The notes under the pieces: generated by a model
What the model was told of the DNA's origin: nothing
Seen by the model: the letters and a program-made list of their open reading frames with translations, nothing else
Databases searched by the model: none
Translations under genes and position numbers: made by a program
Shown here: in pieces, positions 20,724-32,413 of the stretch
Layout: the number at the start of each line of letters is the position of its first letter
How positions within the stretch are numbered: the stretch's first letter is position 1
Assembly: GCA_027943335.1 (NCBI GenBank)
Contig: BSBK01008836.1
Location: 745,001-809,000 of the forward strand
Direction of reading: 5' to 3'
DNA from: Chamaecyparis obtusa
Taxonomy: Eukaryota > Streptophyta > Pinopsida > Cupressales > Cupressaceae
DNA length: 64,000 nucleotides

Positions 20724-22479
20724 AAGCTCAAACTAAATAAAATACCCCATGCTTACCCCTACAAAGTGACCTAGCTCAATAAAGGGAAAAACATACTGGT
20801 TAATGAACAAGTGTGTGTTGAATTCACCATAGGGAAGTATCAAGATAAGATACTTTGTGATGTGCTACCAATGGATGCTTTCCATATGTTGCTTAGAAGA
20901 CCATGACAGTATGACATAGAAGCAGTCCACTATGGTAAGGACAATAAGTATTCATTCAAAAAGGAGATTGCAAGGAAAGTTCAAGAGTTATTGGGTCAAG
21001 GATTGATTAGGAAAAGTATTAGCCCATGTGATGTACTAGTTGTCTTAGCACACAAGAAAGGAGGCATATGGAGGATGTGAAATGACTCCAGGGACATAAA
21101 CATGATAACCATTAGGTATAGGCTTCCTATCCCAAGGATAGAAGACCTAACGGATTTTCTAGGGGGTGCCAAATACTATTCTAATTAAGATTGACCTTAA
21201 GAGTGGGTACTATCAAATTAGAATGAAAGAGGGGGATGAGTGAAAATCTACCTTTAAAACTACATAGGGTCTCTATGACTGACTAGTAATGCCATTTGGC
21301 CTCACAAATGCACCTAGCACCTTTATGAGGGTTATGAATGATGTTTTAAAAGAAACATAGGTGTGTTTGTAGTAGTGTACCTAGATGACATCTTAGTCTT
21401 TAACAAGACAAAAGAAGAGGATATGAGGCACCTAGAGATTATGCTAAGGTGATTGCAAGAAGAGAAGCTAACTATTAACCTTGAGAAGAGTGAGTTCATG
21501 AAACAAGAACTTGTCTATTTAGGATTTGTAGTCTCACAAAGGGATCTCAAAATGGACAAAAGAAAAGTGGAAGCAATCCTAAGTTGGCCTACTCATAGGA
21601 TAGGGACTAAAGTGAGAATTTTCCATGGGTTAGCATAGTTTTATAGAAAATTTGTGAGAAGATAAAGTGAGATATGTGCACCCATCTTAGACACTATAAA
21701 AGGTGGAGTCAAAACCAAGTTTATATGGACCAAGGAAGCCAATGAAGAATTTGAGAGGTTGAAGAAGGAGATAGCCACACAACCCATCCTTGTGCTTCCT
21801 AGTTTTGACAGATTATTTTTTGTGGAGTGTGATGCCAACAATATAGCCATGGGAGTAGTCCTAAGCCAAGAAGGTAGACTAGTAGCCTTCTTTAGTGAGA
21901 GATTAAATGAAGAAAAGTCAAGGTATTCATCCTATGACTTAGAGCTTTATGCATTGGTACAAGCCCTTAATAAGTGGAGGCACTATCTATTACCAAGGGA
22001 ATTTTTTGTATATACAAACAACCAAGCTCTTAGCTATATCAACACACAAGAAAAGCTTAGTTTGAGACACATAAAGTGTATAGAATTTCTATAGTCATAT
22101 ACATTCACAATCAAGCATAAGAAGGGGATGAACAAAAAAGTGGAAGATGCACTTAGTAGGAGATTACTCATAGTTCAAGAAATCCAATTAAAGAGCATAG
22201 GAGTTGAAGGATTCAAGGGCTTATATGCAAGGGATATAGATCTCTTAGAAGTTTACAAGGTATGAACTAATTTTGAGAATTATTTTCATAGTAAGTTTTT
22301 TGAATATACCTTGTAGAATGGTTTGTTATTTAAAGGTAAACAATTGTGTGTTCAAAGATGATCCATGAGGGAAAACCTCATTGAAGAGAAACATAATGGA
22401 AGCCTAAGTGGTCACTTTGGGCTCAATAAGACCCTAGACCTAGTGGAGAGGTTCTACTATTGGCCCAAAATGCAAAAGG
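20724..22479 (+). pseudogene. Gypsy-1 protease end, reverse transcriptase and RNase H relic
   Basis: The end of the protease (HMLLRRP) is near 20890. RT motifs follow: GLIRKSISPCDV near 21000, YRLPIPRIEDL near 21120, then a frame-broken palm, and VVYLDDILVF near 21370 with the YLDD active site intact. Frame 21453-21638 has the thumb block NLEKSEFMKQELVYLGFVVS. Frame 21759-22094 is RNase H (VECDANNIAMGVVLSQEGR, FFSERLNEEKSRYSSYDLELYA). The integrase N-terminal part (HFGLNKTLDLVERFYYWPKMQK) then runs into the Copia-3 insertion at 22479. Multiple stops. Confidence 0.88.
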
Positions 22480-23641
22480 TGTTAGAAAGTAAAGATCCCC
22501 AAGATAACTGAGAGGGGGGGGGGGTGAATCAGTTATCAGATAATTTATCCATTCAACAGATTTAAAAAATATAATCAATGTACTGATCAACCATAGAAAG
22601 ATAATCATACACAATTGCACAATAACACAAGATATGTTAACTAGGGAACCTCTTGAAAAGAGTAAACCCCGGTGGGAATGATGCCCACAAAATAATTTAC
22701 TAATATGAAAGTTCCTTGTTAGAGGATGGACCCTGTTAGGAGTCTTATGAAATACATTCAGTACATATAAATCCCTGTTAGGAGATTTTGAATCCCTGTT
22801 AAAAGATTCTAACCTGGTTAAGAGTTTATGGAAGACAGAAGGACCCACTGCCCAAACAGCTTCAAGGAGGGATCTCTAAACCCACTGTCCAAAAGATCTT
22901 AGAATTGTTCAATAGAATAATATGAAATAAATTACCTCCTTCACACTATGCCAAAATTGCACTCTCTGCTACACAAGATCACAATTTCAGATCTCTGTAC
23001 TCACAAGTCTTCCTTCATCACTAAATTAGCTCTTTTCTTCACTTCATGCATATATTCGCATCTCATTCTTAATAGTACACATTAAAATAAGGAAAAAATT
23101 CCTTCTTATATACCAAACTCAAATAATTACAAATGAGTCGGTCCTTAATTACAAAATAATAAATTCTACACGCTATACGTAGAATTCACATAAAACTGTC
23201 GGCTTCCAGTTACTGTAACTTTCTCCAAACATATCCTCAAAGTTTTCACTATGAACCACATCATCATTAATGAGTCTCCAACATCCCTTTAACTGCACAA
23301 AATTAGATTCCATCCTAGCTAAGAGATATCCTCTGATTTCTGAACATCGCTACATAGAAACATTGTCTAAACACTGCTTTCACCAAAATGCTCATAACTC
23401 TTACAAATGAATGAATTTATTTTTGCACTGTTAACCATAGGTTAATAAAAAACCAAAGAAAATACCATCAACTATACAAAATCCAATCTGCAATACAACA
23501 TGTGTGCAAAACAAAACTGTACCTGCTTTCCTGCTAATATCTAGAATATCACTATGTTGACATCAATGACAATCCAAGTCATGAATGCAACAACAACTGC
23601 TACAGAATGACTACCAAATTTTTTTTCATTCATTCCTAACA
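22480..23641 (-). repeat. Copia-3 3' LTR
   Basis: TGTTAGAAAGTAAAGATCCC to CATTCATTCCTAACA, with TGTTAG/CTAACA inverted ends. It includes a run of Gs near 22516. An open minus-strand frame shared by both LTRs is a by-product of LTR conservation, not a gene. Confidence 0.95.
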
Positions 23642-23661
23642 ATCTCCCCCATTGACATTGA
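23642..23661 (-). promoter_or_regulatory. Copia-3 polypurine tract
   Basis: The minus strand reads CATCAATGTCAATGGGGGAG and touches the 3' LTR edge, the expected plus-strand priming site. Confidence 0.75.
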
Positions 23662-23995
23662 TGGTAACATAGATGAAAAACATCCAATGTTCCAAAAATC
23701 CAATACTGCAACATCACTGCAAAATATCAAATCAAATCTTGCTTCGTTTTCCTATTCAGCTCTCTCATACAATCCATAATGTTTTTCATGTATATCTCTC
23801 CCCCATTGACATCAATGACATAAATTCTATCACTAAGTCAACAACAACTTAATGTCAAAAGACACTTTTCAGAAAAATACAATAACAAGAGTCCTCATGA
23901 CTCAGCTCATAAACTCCCCCATAGAGGAAGTTCCAACATCCAATCCAGAAGAAAGATAGGGCTCATATACCACTAGATGGATGCAATCATCTGCA

Positions 23996-24640
23996 TCAAT
24001 TATCAAAAACAAGTTGGGGCATAACCCCAAGCATACCTCTCAGATACACAAATGTATCCTTAGGTAAAGGCTTTGTAAATATATCTACTATCTGCTCCTT
24101 TGTACTTATGTACTCCAATCTTACTTCTTTTTCTGCAACTTTCTCTCTTACAACATGATACTTGATCTCAATATGTTTAGTCTTAGAATGTAAAATAGGA
24201 TTTTTTGACATACTCACTATACTGGTGTTATCACAATGTATAACAACAGGCTCATCAAACTTTATTCCAATATCTTTCAACTTCTCTTTCATCCAAATAA
24301 TCTGATTACAATTATTTGCTGCTGCAACATATTCTGCTTCTGCTGTGCTTTGTGAAGTACAATTCTGCTTCTTACTTAGCCAAGAGACCAATTTACCTCC
24401 AAGAAAAAAGGCTCCACCACTGGTGCTTTTCTTGTCATCAACGCTGCTTCCCCAATCTATATTAGTATAGGCACATAAGGTAAAATCATCAGAATTCTCA
24501 TACCATAATCCATAATCCATTGTTCCTTTCAGATATCTCAGTATCCTCTTTACTACTGCATAATGTGATTCTCTAGGTTCTGCTTGAAATATTGCTACAA
24601 TCCCCACTAAATGTGCTATATCAAGTCTTGTATGTTTCAA
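23996..24640 (-). pseudogene. Copia-3 RNase H and C-terminal segment
   Basis: A 214-residue frame starts at TRLDIAHLVGI, has the RNase H start CAYTNIDWGSSVDDKKSTSG, then QSTAEAEYVAAANNCNQ, HCDNTSIVSMSKNPILHSKTKHIEI and the terminal VDIFTKPLPKDTF. One stop separates it from the RT segment immediately upstream, so the two were originally continuous. Confidence 0.9.
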
Positions 24641-24643
24641 GTA

Positions 24644-25831
24644 CTACAATCCTCCAATCATAGATCTGTACTTTTTCTGCTCAACTGCTGGTGTCTCATC
24701 TTTGCTAGATAACTTATGCCCGGTTACCATAGGTGTTCCAACAGGTTTAGAATCTTCCATTCCAAATTTTTTCAATAATTCATTTAAATACTTATTCTGA
24801 CTTAAAAATATACCTTCCTTGCTTTGTGTTATCTGTAATCCCAAAAAATATTTCATTTCTCCAATCATGCTCATCTCAAATTCAGTCTTCATTTCATCTG
24901 CAAATTTATCACTAGCTTCATCTTCTCCTCCAAAGATAATATCATCAACAAATATAACTATAACCAACAAACCATTCTCAATTTCTTTTGTGTATAAGTT
25001 ACTATCTACTATTCCTTTTATAAATCCCAATTTCAATAAATACTTATCCAATCTTGCATACCAGGTTCTAGGTGCTTGTTTTAATCCATATAAAGATTTC
25101 TTTAACTTACATACCATATCTCCTTCTTGTGTCAAAGGAAAACCTTCAGGATGCTCAATGTAGACTTCTTCCAATTCACCATTCAAAAATGCTGACTTCA
25201 CATCCATCTGATACACTCTGAATTTCTTGTAAGTTGCATATGCTAGAAACATTCTCACTGCTTCAAGTCTGGCCACAGGTGCAAAAGTTTCTTCATAGTC
25301 AATTCCTTCTTGTTGTGAATATCCTTTACATACCAATCTTTCTTTGTTTCTTATCAGTTCTCCTTGTTCATTCATCTTGTTTCTGAATACCCACTTTGTT
25401 CCAATCAAATTCTTGTCTTCAGGTCTAGGGACCAATTCCCATGTCTTGTTTTTTTCAATCTGCTCTAGTTCTTCTTTCATAGCATTGATCCAATGTTCAT
25501 CTTCACAAGCTTCATTAGTAGTCTTAGGTTCAATTTGAGAAATCAAACATAAATGTACCTTATTCTGAGTCAAAACTCCTCTATCTAAACTTCCAATAAC
25601 TTGCTCAATAGGGTGATGTCTTGAAGTATACCTGTTAGGTGTCATAGTTACTGATCTTGTTCCGATTGTAGATTCTTCTTTGCTTTCTTCTTTGTTTTCT
25701 TCTTTGTTTTCTTCTCTGTCTTCTTCAGTATGACTTTCATTCAGAAAATCATTGTTAGTTTCAAAAAATAATTCTACATTTTCAATGTTAGGCTGAGGTT
25801 GTGCTTCTCCATCAGATTCATAATCAAACAT
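24644..25831 (-). pseudogene. Copia-3 integrase tail and reverse transcriptase
   Basis: A 395-residue frame with an acidic Glu-rich linker (about 38-55), then [69 protein letters not shown], and the active site [10 protein letters not shown], where the common YVDD is FVDD. It ends just after KYRSMIGGL. Apart from the stop at its end, this RT is uninterrupted. Confidence 0.92.
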
Positions 25832-25985
25832 TCTTTCCTGAATTTTAAACTTTTCATCAACTTTTACATTTTCACTTTCAACAATAGTCTTAGTTCTTTT
25901 TTTATAACATCTATATGCTTTTCTTTTTAAAGAATATCCAAGAAATATTCCTTCATCACTTCTAGGATCAAACTTTCCTATATCA

Positions 25986-26355
25986 TCATCTCTTTATATA
26001 ACATTTACTTCCAAAAATTCTAAAATACTTAATTGAGGGTGTATGTCCAAACCATAATTCATAATGTGTCTTGTTTGTATCTGCTTTGATTTGTACTCTG
26101 TTCATAGTGTATACTGCTGTGTTCACTACTTCTCTCCAAAAAGTTTTAGCCAAATCATTTTCAAACAACATAGCTCTTGCTGCTTCAGTTATTGACCTAT
26201 TTCTTCTTTTTGCAATACCATTTTATTCTGGTGTTCTAGGGGCTTAAAGTTGTCTCTTAATGCCATTCATTTCACAAAAAGTGTTAAACTCTCTAGATGT
26301 AAATTCACCACCTCTATTAGATCTTAGACACTTAATCTTCATTCCAGATTCATTC
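25986..26355 (-). pseudogene. Copia-3 integrase C-terminal half relic
   Basis: Frame 25986-26171 holds AKTFWREVVNTAVYTMNRVQ and THYELWFGHTPSIKYFRIFG, the family's post-catalytic region. The preceding stretch (26172-26355) should contain the catalytic Asp and Glu, and near 26310 the minus strand still reads as LRSNRGGEF, so Asp is Asn there. At least one frameshift or stop separates it from the upstream frame. Confidence 0.82.
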
Positions 26356-28131
26356 TCAATTTTGCTTTTTCATGATCTTAAACTTATCAAATGCTTCAGA
26401 TTTTTCTTTCAATAATGCAATCCACATCATTCTTGTAAAATCATCAACAAGAATCATAAAATACCTTTCACCATAGAATCCTCTAGTCCTAGTAGGACCA
26501 CTCAAGTCTGTATGAACAATCTCCAACTTCTCTACCGATGTGAACTTCTTATTGGGAAATGAACTCCTTTTCTGCTTTTCCATCATACATTCTTTGCAAA
26601 TCATGTTAGTAGGTTTCATAATTCTAGGTAAATCTCTTACCGCAAGTGTAGTGCTCACCTTGACAATATTATCAAAGTTTATATGACAAAACCTTTTATG
26701 CCATAACCAACTGTCATCAATCCTAGTTATCAAACATGTCATCTTAGTAGGATTCAACTGAAATACATAACCTCTGGTTCTAGATCCTTTTCCAATTAGA
26801 TTTCCATCTTTATCTTTTATCACACAAGTTTTCTCAGAAAACCAAACTTGATAACCCTTATCAGCCAATTGTCCAACACTTAGTAGATTATGTCTTAGTC
26901 CATCAACAAAGTAAACATCATTAGTGTTAGTCTTTCCATCAAGAGTAATAGATCCTATAGCTTTAATCAAACAAGGTGCATTGTTACCAACCCTAACAAT
27001 TCCTCCATCATAATTATCTAACTTAACAAACTTTCTTTTATCTCCAGTCATATGATGTGAACAACCACTGTCTATAATCCAATCAGATTTCTTTTCAACT
27101 TGTGAAACTAATGCTTTTTCTTCCCTTTTATTAGATTTAGAACTTTCTTCTTTAATTGCTACAAATCCTATTTCCTCAAATTTATCATTATCACTGTCAC
27201 TTAAGTGTTTTTCAATTCCTACTTCAAAATCTTCATCATTTGCATAATAACATTCTTTAGATCTCCTAGGTTTAAAGTTGCTTCTATACTTCTTAACTCT
27301 TTTAGGACATTTAGATGCAAAATGACCATATTCTTGACAAGTCCAACATTTAAAGATTTTCTTACCATCTGGTGCTCTTTCTACAAGTAATGCAATACCT
27401 TCTTCAATCTTCTTATCTTCCTCAGATCTACTACTGCTGGCATAATCTCCATTCACACTAGTACTTCTTGTAGGTCTAATGCTAAGAGCACTGAATGCTG
27501 CTTCCATTCTAGGTAGCTCTCCTAATAATCTCAAGTTCATCTCTGCTATTTCTAATCTTCCAAGAAGAGTCTCTCTTGAAAAGTTTGATGTACAAGGTAT
27601 CACTTGTTCAATCATTTGCGTTATCTACTTGAATACTGGTGTCAAAGTTCTCAGAATTTTCCATATCACTTCATTCTCTATCTTATCACCTCCACAAGAC
27701 TTTATTCCTATCACAATCTCAGACATCCTACCAATATAGCTTCTAATAGATTCATCTTCCATCATTCTGATATCTTGAAATGCACAAATCCAATTATGTA
27801 ATCTAGACTTCTTTGCATATTCATCACCTTCAAAAGTAGAATGTAAAGCTTTCCAAATTGCATGAGATGTTTTCAAACATCTTACCTGACTATATTCATT
27901 CTCTGGTAGTACTGATAAAAGTGCTTCTCTTGCAAGTATGTTACACATGAATAGATCTAGTTCATCTTTAGTTCCTACCTCTAGATTGTCTTCCTTAATG
28001 ATAGTCTTCTCATTCTTTGTAATCAACCAATAACTTGGTCCTAAACACAAGAGATGTGTCTTCATCTTTTCTTTCTAGCTTTCAAAATTTACTCCATCAA
28101 ACTTAGGGATTTCTTTTCTGAAATTCGCCAT
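26356..28131 (-). pseudogene. Copia-3 gag, protease and integrase N-terminal part
   Basis: The family start is the ATG at 28131 (MANFRKEIPKFDG); a TAG 18 codons later stands where the family has Trp. Frame 27625-28065 carries the capsid (AREALLSVLPENEYSQV, IWKALHSTFEGDEYAKKSRL). Frame 26356-27615 carries the zinc knuckle CWTCQEYGHFASKC, protease WIIDSGCSHHMTGD, the pre-integrase segment LLSVGQLADKGYQV, SWLWHKRFCHINFDN, CKECMMEKQKRSSF, and the first integrase Asp in HTDLSGPTRT. Protease and zinc motifs are intact. Confidence 0.9.
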
Positions 28132-28173
28132 GGATCTCCTTAAGTTATTAAACTTTTTTTTCAAGGACCTGCT

Positions 28174-28185
28174 GCTCTGATACCA
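28174..28185 (-). other. Copia-3 primer-binding site for initiator tRNA-Met
   Basis: The minus strand reads TGGTATCAGAGC two bases from the inner edge of the 5' LTR. Confidence 0.92.
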
Positions 28186-28187
28186 AT

Positions 28188-29351
28188 TGTTAGAAAGTAA
28201 AGATCCCCAAGATAACTGAGAGGGGGGGGGGCGGTGAATCAATTATTAGATAATTAATCCATTCAACAACTTTAAACAATATAATCAATGTACTGATCAA
28301 CCATAGAAAGATAATCATACACAATTGCACAATAACACAAGATATGTTAACTAGGGAACCTCTTGAAAAGAGTAAACCCTGGTGGGAATGATGCCCACAA
28401 AATAATGTACTAATATAAAAGTTCCTTGTTAGAGGATGGACCCTATTAGGAATCTTATAAAATAAATTTAGTACATATAAATCCTTGTTAGGAGATTTTG
28501 AATCCCTGTTAAAAGATTCTAACCCGGTTAAGAGTTTATGGAAGACAGAATGACCCACTGCCCAAACAGCTTCAAGGCAAGATCTCTGAACCCACTATCC
28601 AAAAGATCTTAGAATTATTCAATAGAATAATATGAAATAAATTACCTCCTTCACACTATGCCAAAACTGCACTCTCTACTACACAAGATCACAATTTCAG
28701 ATCTCTGTACTCACAAGTCTTCCTTCATCATTGAATTAGCTCTTTTCTTCACTTCATGCATATATTCACATCTCATTCTTCATAGTACACATTAAAATAA
28801 GGAAAAAATTCCTTCTTATATACCAAACTCAAATAATTACAAATGAGTAGGTCCTCAATTACAAAATAATAAATTCTACACGCTATACATAGAATTCACA
28901 TAAAACTGTCGGCTTCCAGTTACTGTAACTTTCTCCAAACATATCCTCAAAGTTTGCACTATGAATCACATCATCATTAATGAGTCTCCAACATCCCTTT
29001 AACTGCACAAAATCAGATTCCATCCCAGCTAAGAGATATCCTCTGATTTCTGAACATCGCTACATTGAAACACTGTCTAAACACTGCTTTCACCAAAATG
29101 CTCATAACTCTTACAAATGAATGAATTTATTTTTGTGCTATTAACCATAGGTTAATAACACACCAAAGAACATACCATCAACTGTGAAAAATCCAAATTG
29201 CAATACAACATGTGTGCAAAACAAAACTGTACCTACTTTCCTGCTAATATCCAGAATATCACTGTGTTGACATCAATGACAATCCAAGTCATGAATGCAA
29301 CAACAACTGCTACAGAATGACTGCCAAAACACTTTGCATTCATTCCTAACA
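28188..29351 (-). repeat. Copia-3 5' LTR
   Basis: Full-length partner of 22480-23641 with the same ends, followed by target duplication AAAGG. Differences between the two are mostly single-base transitions. Confidence 0.95.
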
Positions 29352-29356
29352 AAAGG

Positions 29357-30543
29357 ATGTAAGGAAGTATGTTGAACAGTGTAGGATATGTTAAAAGACC
29401 AAAGGTACATCTTAAAATGTAGGACTCTATCAAACATTACCCACACCTAATATACCTTGGGAGTGCATAAGCATGGACTTCATAGTGGGCTTACCTAGAA
29501 CAAAGACTGGTTTGGATAGTGTGTATGTTGTAGTGGACAGATTTAGCAATATGAGCCACTTTGTTCCTTGTAAAAAAATCCATGATGCCAGTCACATTGC
29601 TCATATTTTCTTTAGGGAAGTGATAAGGATCCATGGCCTACCAATTAGCATTGTTTTAGATAGGGATGTGAAGTTTATGGGGCATTTCTGGAAGAAACTA
29701 TGTTGGAGATTAGGAACCAACTTGGCACATAGCTCTGCATATCATCCTCAAATAGATGGCCAAATAGAGGTAATCAAGAGGGTTCTTGACAATTTCTTAA
29801 GGTGTTTAACTAAAAAGTATGGGAAAGGATGGGATCAAGTCATCCCTCAAGCATAATTTTCCTATAATGATAGTACAAATATAATCACAGGCAAGAGTCC
29901 ATTTGAAATTGTATATGGACTTCATCCAAGAGGTATTTGTGATCTTAGGGAGTTGAAAAACCATGAAAAGATTAGTGGGCATGCAGATGACTTTTCTCAA
30001 TCCATGAGAAAAGTCCATGAATAGGTGAAGAAGACTCTAATGGAAACCAACTAAAAGCTTAAGGCTAGGGTAGATGAAAGAAGGAGAGACTTGTAGTTTG
30101 AAGTAGGGGATTTGGTGATGGTGTACCTTAATAAGGTAAGACTAGAAAAGGGCATTCAAAGTAATATTCAGATGAAGAGAATTGGCCCATGTAAAGTGCT
30201 GGAAAAGTATGGGCTTAATGCCTATAAACTTGATCTACCCAAAGATATGTCCATCTCTCCTATCTTCAATGTGAAGGAATTGATAAATTACAAAGAACCA
30301 GATGTCAGGGAGCAAGAGCATAGTATAAAAATGGCCAAGGAAGTAGAAGAAATTAGTGTATCTATCCAGATTAAACCGCAAGCTAAACAGATTCTAGATT
30401 CTAGAGTGAAGAAGAAGACCAGACACAAAATTTACATGGAACATATAATCAAGTGGGAGCACCAGCTTGAATTAGAGGCCACTTGGATAGTAGAGAGTGA
30501 CTTCAAAAATCATGGAATCAGTTTAGAGTTTATCACACCTTAG
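29357..30543 (+). pseudogene. Gypsy-1 integrase and chromodomain relic
   Basis: Resumes the Gypsy-1 frame right after the AAAGG duplication with the zinc-finger end KYVEQCRICQ. The catalytic core at 29473-29856 has SMDFIVGLPRTK (first Asp), VVVDRFSNMSHFVPC, SIVLDRDVKFMGHFW (second Asp) and HPQIDGQIEVIKRVL, where the Glu lies. Frame 30112-30543 has the integrase C-terminal block KRIGPCKVLEKYGLNAYKL and a chromodomain IYMEHIIKWEHQLELEATWI, ending at TAG 30541. A few in-frame stops lie between. The chromodomain would bind modified histone H3 and steer insertion. Confidence 0.9.
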
Positions 30544-30561
30544 GTACCCTGACTTTCTTGT

Positions 30562-30577
30562 TGCAGGGGGAGAATGG
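30562..30577 (+). promoter_or_regulatory. Gypsy-1 polypurine tract
   Basis: GCAGGGGGAGAATGG directly precedes the 3' LTR and has the usual Gypsy polypurine form. Confidence 0.85.
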
Positions 30578-32188
30578 TGCAGGAGCACCTTAGGATCCTA
30601 GTGAAGATCCTATGAAATTTTGGCTTGTAGATGGTTCTAGCCAGCCATAAGTGAAGAAGGACTAAAATAAAGTCCCAAATGGGTGAGAGAGAGTCTTGTA
30701 AATAGGAGAGTCTAGTTGTTTAAGTTTCCTACTAGGATTGGTAGTTTTAAATCAGTGAAGTTTCAACATGAACCTAGAAGGGTCAACTGGTCAAATGATG
30801 GACCAGGACTCCAAAATGAGTAAAAAGTTAGTAAATGATATCCAAGTGTGATTTTGGAACCATTAGGTTGATTTAGAATGGCTTTAGACAATCTAAGAGA
30901 AATGGAGTAGCTCAAATCCAAAAGATGTAGAAGTTGCTCATGACAACTTTACAATTTTGTAAAGCTATCATGACAACTTTCCTAAAATCTTGAAAATGGC
31001 CTTAATTAGGTCTAAATCCTGACCTTAGGGTTTGAACACATGGGGAAGGATTATATAAGACAAAATATACCCTAGTTGAGGGGTTAGAGGTCATATTGTA
31101 CAGACTAGCTTGTGAGAGGCATTGGTTTAGTAGCACAGAGACATTTGTTTATCCATCATCCACACCTAATGGATTGAATGGACTACTTTTATGCATTGAG
31201 AATGTAGTGTGTTGTTTATAGAAACCTTTTGTGCACTTTTTTTGAGAATTTTGTACATTTCTTTAACTTTTTGTAAATTATTTTGTTTTCTCTGGTTTGC
31301 TATCATGAACATAGGCCATCATGTAAATATGGCTCCTTCTTGAGTTCTAGTGGTGGAAAACCTATGACCACTTTTAAGAAAGAAGGGACCTCTGTATATA
31401 GTGTAAATATGGTTTGTGGGTTCATTTTATTGAGGGGAGCTATTTTTACAAGAAGGTCCTAGGCGAGCATAGTGGTATCCGACTAGGAGTTGACAGAGTT
31501 GCAGAGGCAATAAGACTTGCTAGGTGGATTGGTATGTGCCAATCCTGAGTTTGGAAGTGAAGAGACTTGAGACAAGATCATGTGGTCTAAAGGAGAAGAG
31601 CTGGTGAATTAATTTGAGGATGTATTGAGCCACTTCAAGATAGACTGGTCTGGAAGCCCTAAAAACCCTTGAAAATAGGGGTTTCATGAAAATTCAGTGT
31701 ACAGACACTTGGAGGAGCCAAGACCTAGAAAATATTTAAGCTTAGGTTGACCTTATAATGAATCCACAATCACTTTGGGGTCTTGTTAAAGGAAATATAG
31801 AGAAATTCCAAGTTTATAAGTTCTAGGAGGCCTAATTGGGCAAAAAAGGCTACAAGGCCTAAAACATAGGGAATTAAGAACCCGATTGCAAAGCTCTTGA
31901 AAGATCATGTAAAAGGATCCAAAAAATTGTTAGGGAATGATAGAGAAGAAGGATTGAGACCTAGGACCATGCCAAGAATTGATTTGAAATATATCTACCT
32001 TGAATAGGACCCTTGTGTGCAGTGAGAATTGAGAAGTGGAGAATATTCTAAGTTGATTGGTGAGATTTAGTGGATTTGAGGATTAAAGAAAGAATCCTCT
32101 GATTAGAGTAAAGATAGGTTGCCGTAGGAAGGCTAAGAAAAATCCTTAGAAAGAGAAAGGAAGATCTTGGAGTGGAATCTCCCCATAA
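30578..32188 (+). repeat. Gypsy-1 3' LTR
   Basis: It begins TGCAGGAGCACCTTAGGATC and ends near CTCCCCATAA; the terminal CA has decayed. It is about 30 bases longer than the 5' LTR, mainly from a short duplication of CATGACAACTTT near 30938-30980. Confidence 0.88.
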
Positions 32189-32413
32189 ATAAGGTTATGT
32201 TGGAAGGGCATGGTGATTACATTGGAGTATTGATATATGTGATTTGTAGTAAATTAATTATTGGAAAATGACTGTGGCAGTAGTACCACTGGAAGTTGTC
32301 TTAGTTGACATCCATTTGGAAATTATTGTTTTATTCTAAGGCACTATATTGTAAAATTATTTTAATGATGAATGAAGATAAGTAGGAGGTGTTTTCCAAA
32401 GAAAGTCAAAATG

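Larger units (their letters stand above)
22480..29351 (-). mobile_element. Copia-3, complete Ty1/Copia element with two full LTRs
   Basis: It is bounded by a perfect 5-bp target duplication AAAGG (22475-22479 and 29352-29356). Length is 6,872 bases with LTRs of 1,162 and 1,164 bases that differ at roughly one base in 25 by eye over the part I compared. The minus-strand order is LTR, primer site, gag-PR-IN-RT-RNaseH, polypurine tract, LTR. The coding region is broken by a handful of stops. The host is the integrase zinc-finger region of Gypsy-1. Confidence 0.96.
17761..32188 (+). mobile_element. Gypsy-1, chromodomain Ty3/Gypsy element carrying nested Copia-3
   Basis: Two LTRs (17761-19342, 30578-32188) flank a primer site, gag, zinc knuckle, protease, reverse transcriptase, RNase H, integrase and chromodomain in Ty3/Gypsy order. 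Copia-3 is inserted at 22479/29352; without it the element is about 7.55 kb. The reading frame across the insertion point is continuous once one AAAGG copy is removed. Stops are frequent, so it is inactive. The chromodomain places it among the chromoviruses, which can target heterochromatin. The flanking target duplication is no longer clear (AGTGG on the left only). Confidence 0.92.

Noticed and set aside
22423..22848. 141-residue minus-strand frame, with a similar one at 28190-28558
   Set aside because: Both lie in the Copia-3 LTRs, and the similarity only reflects LTR identity; no family match.
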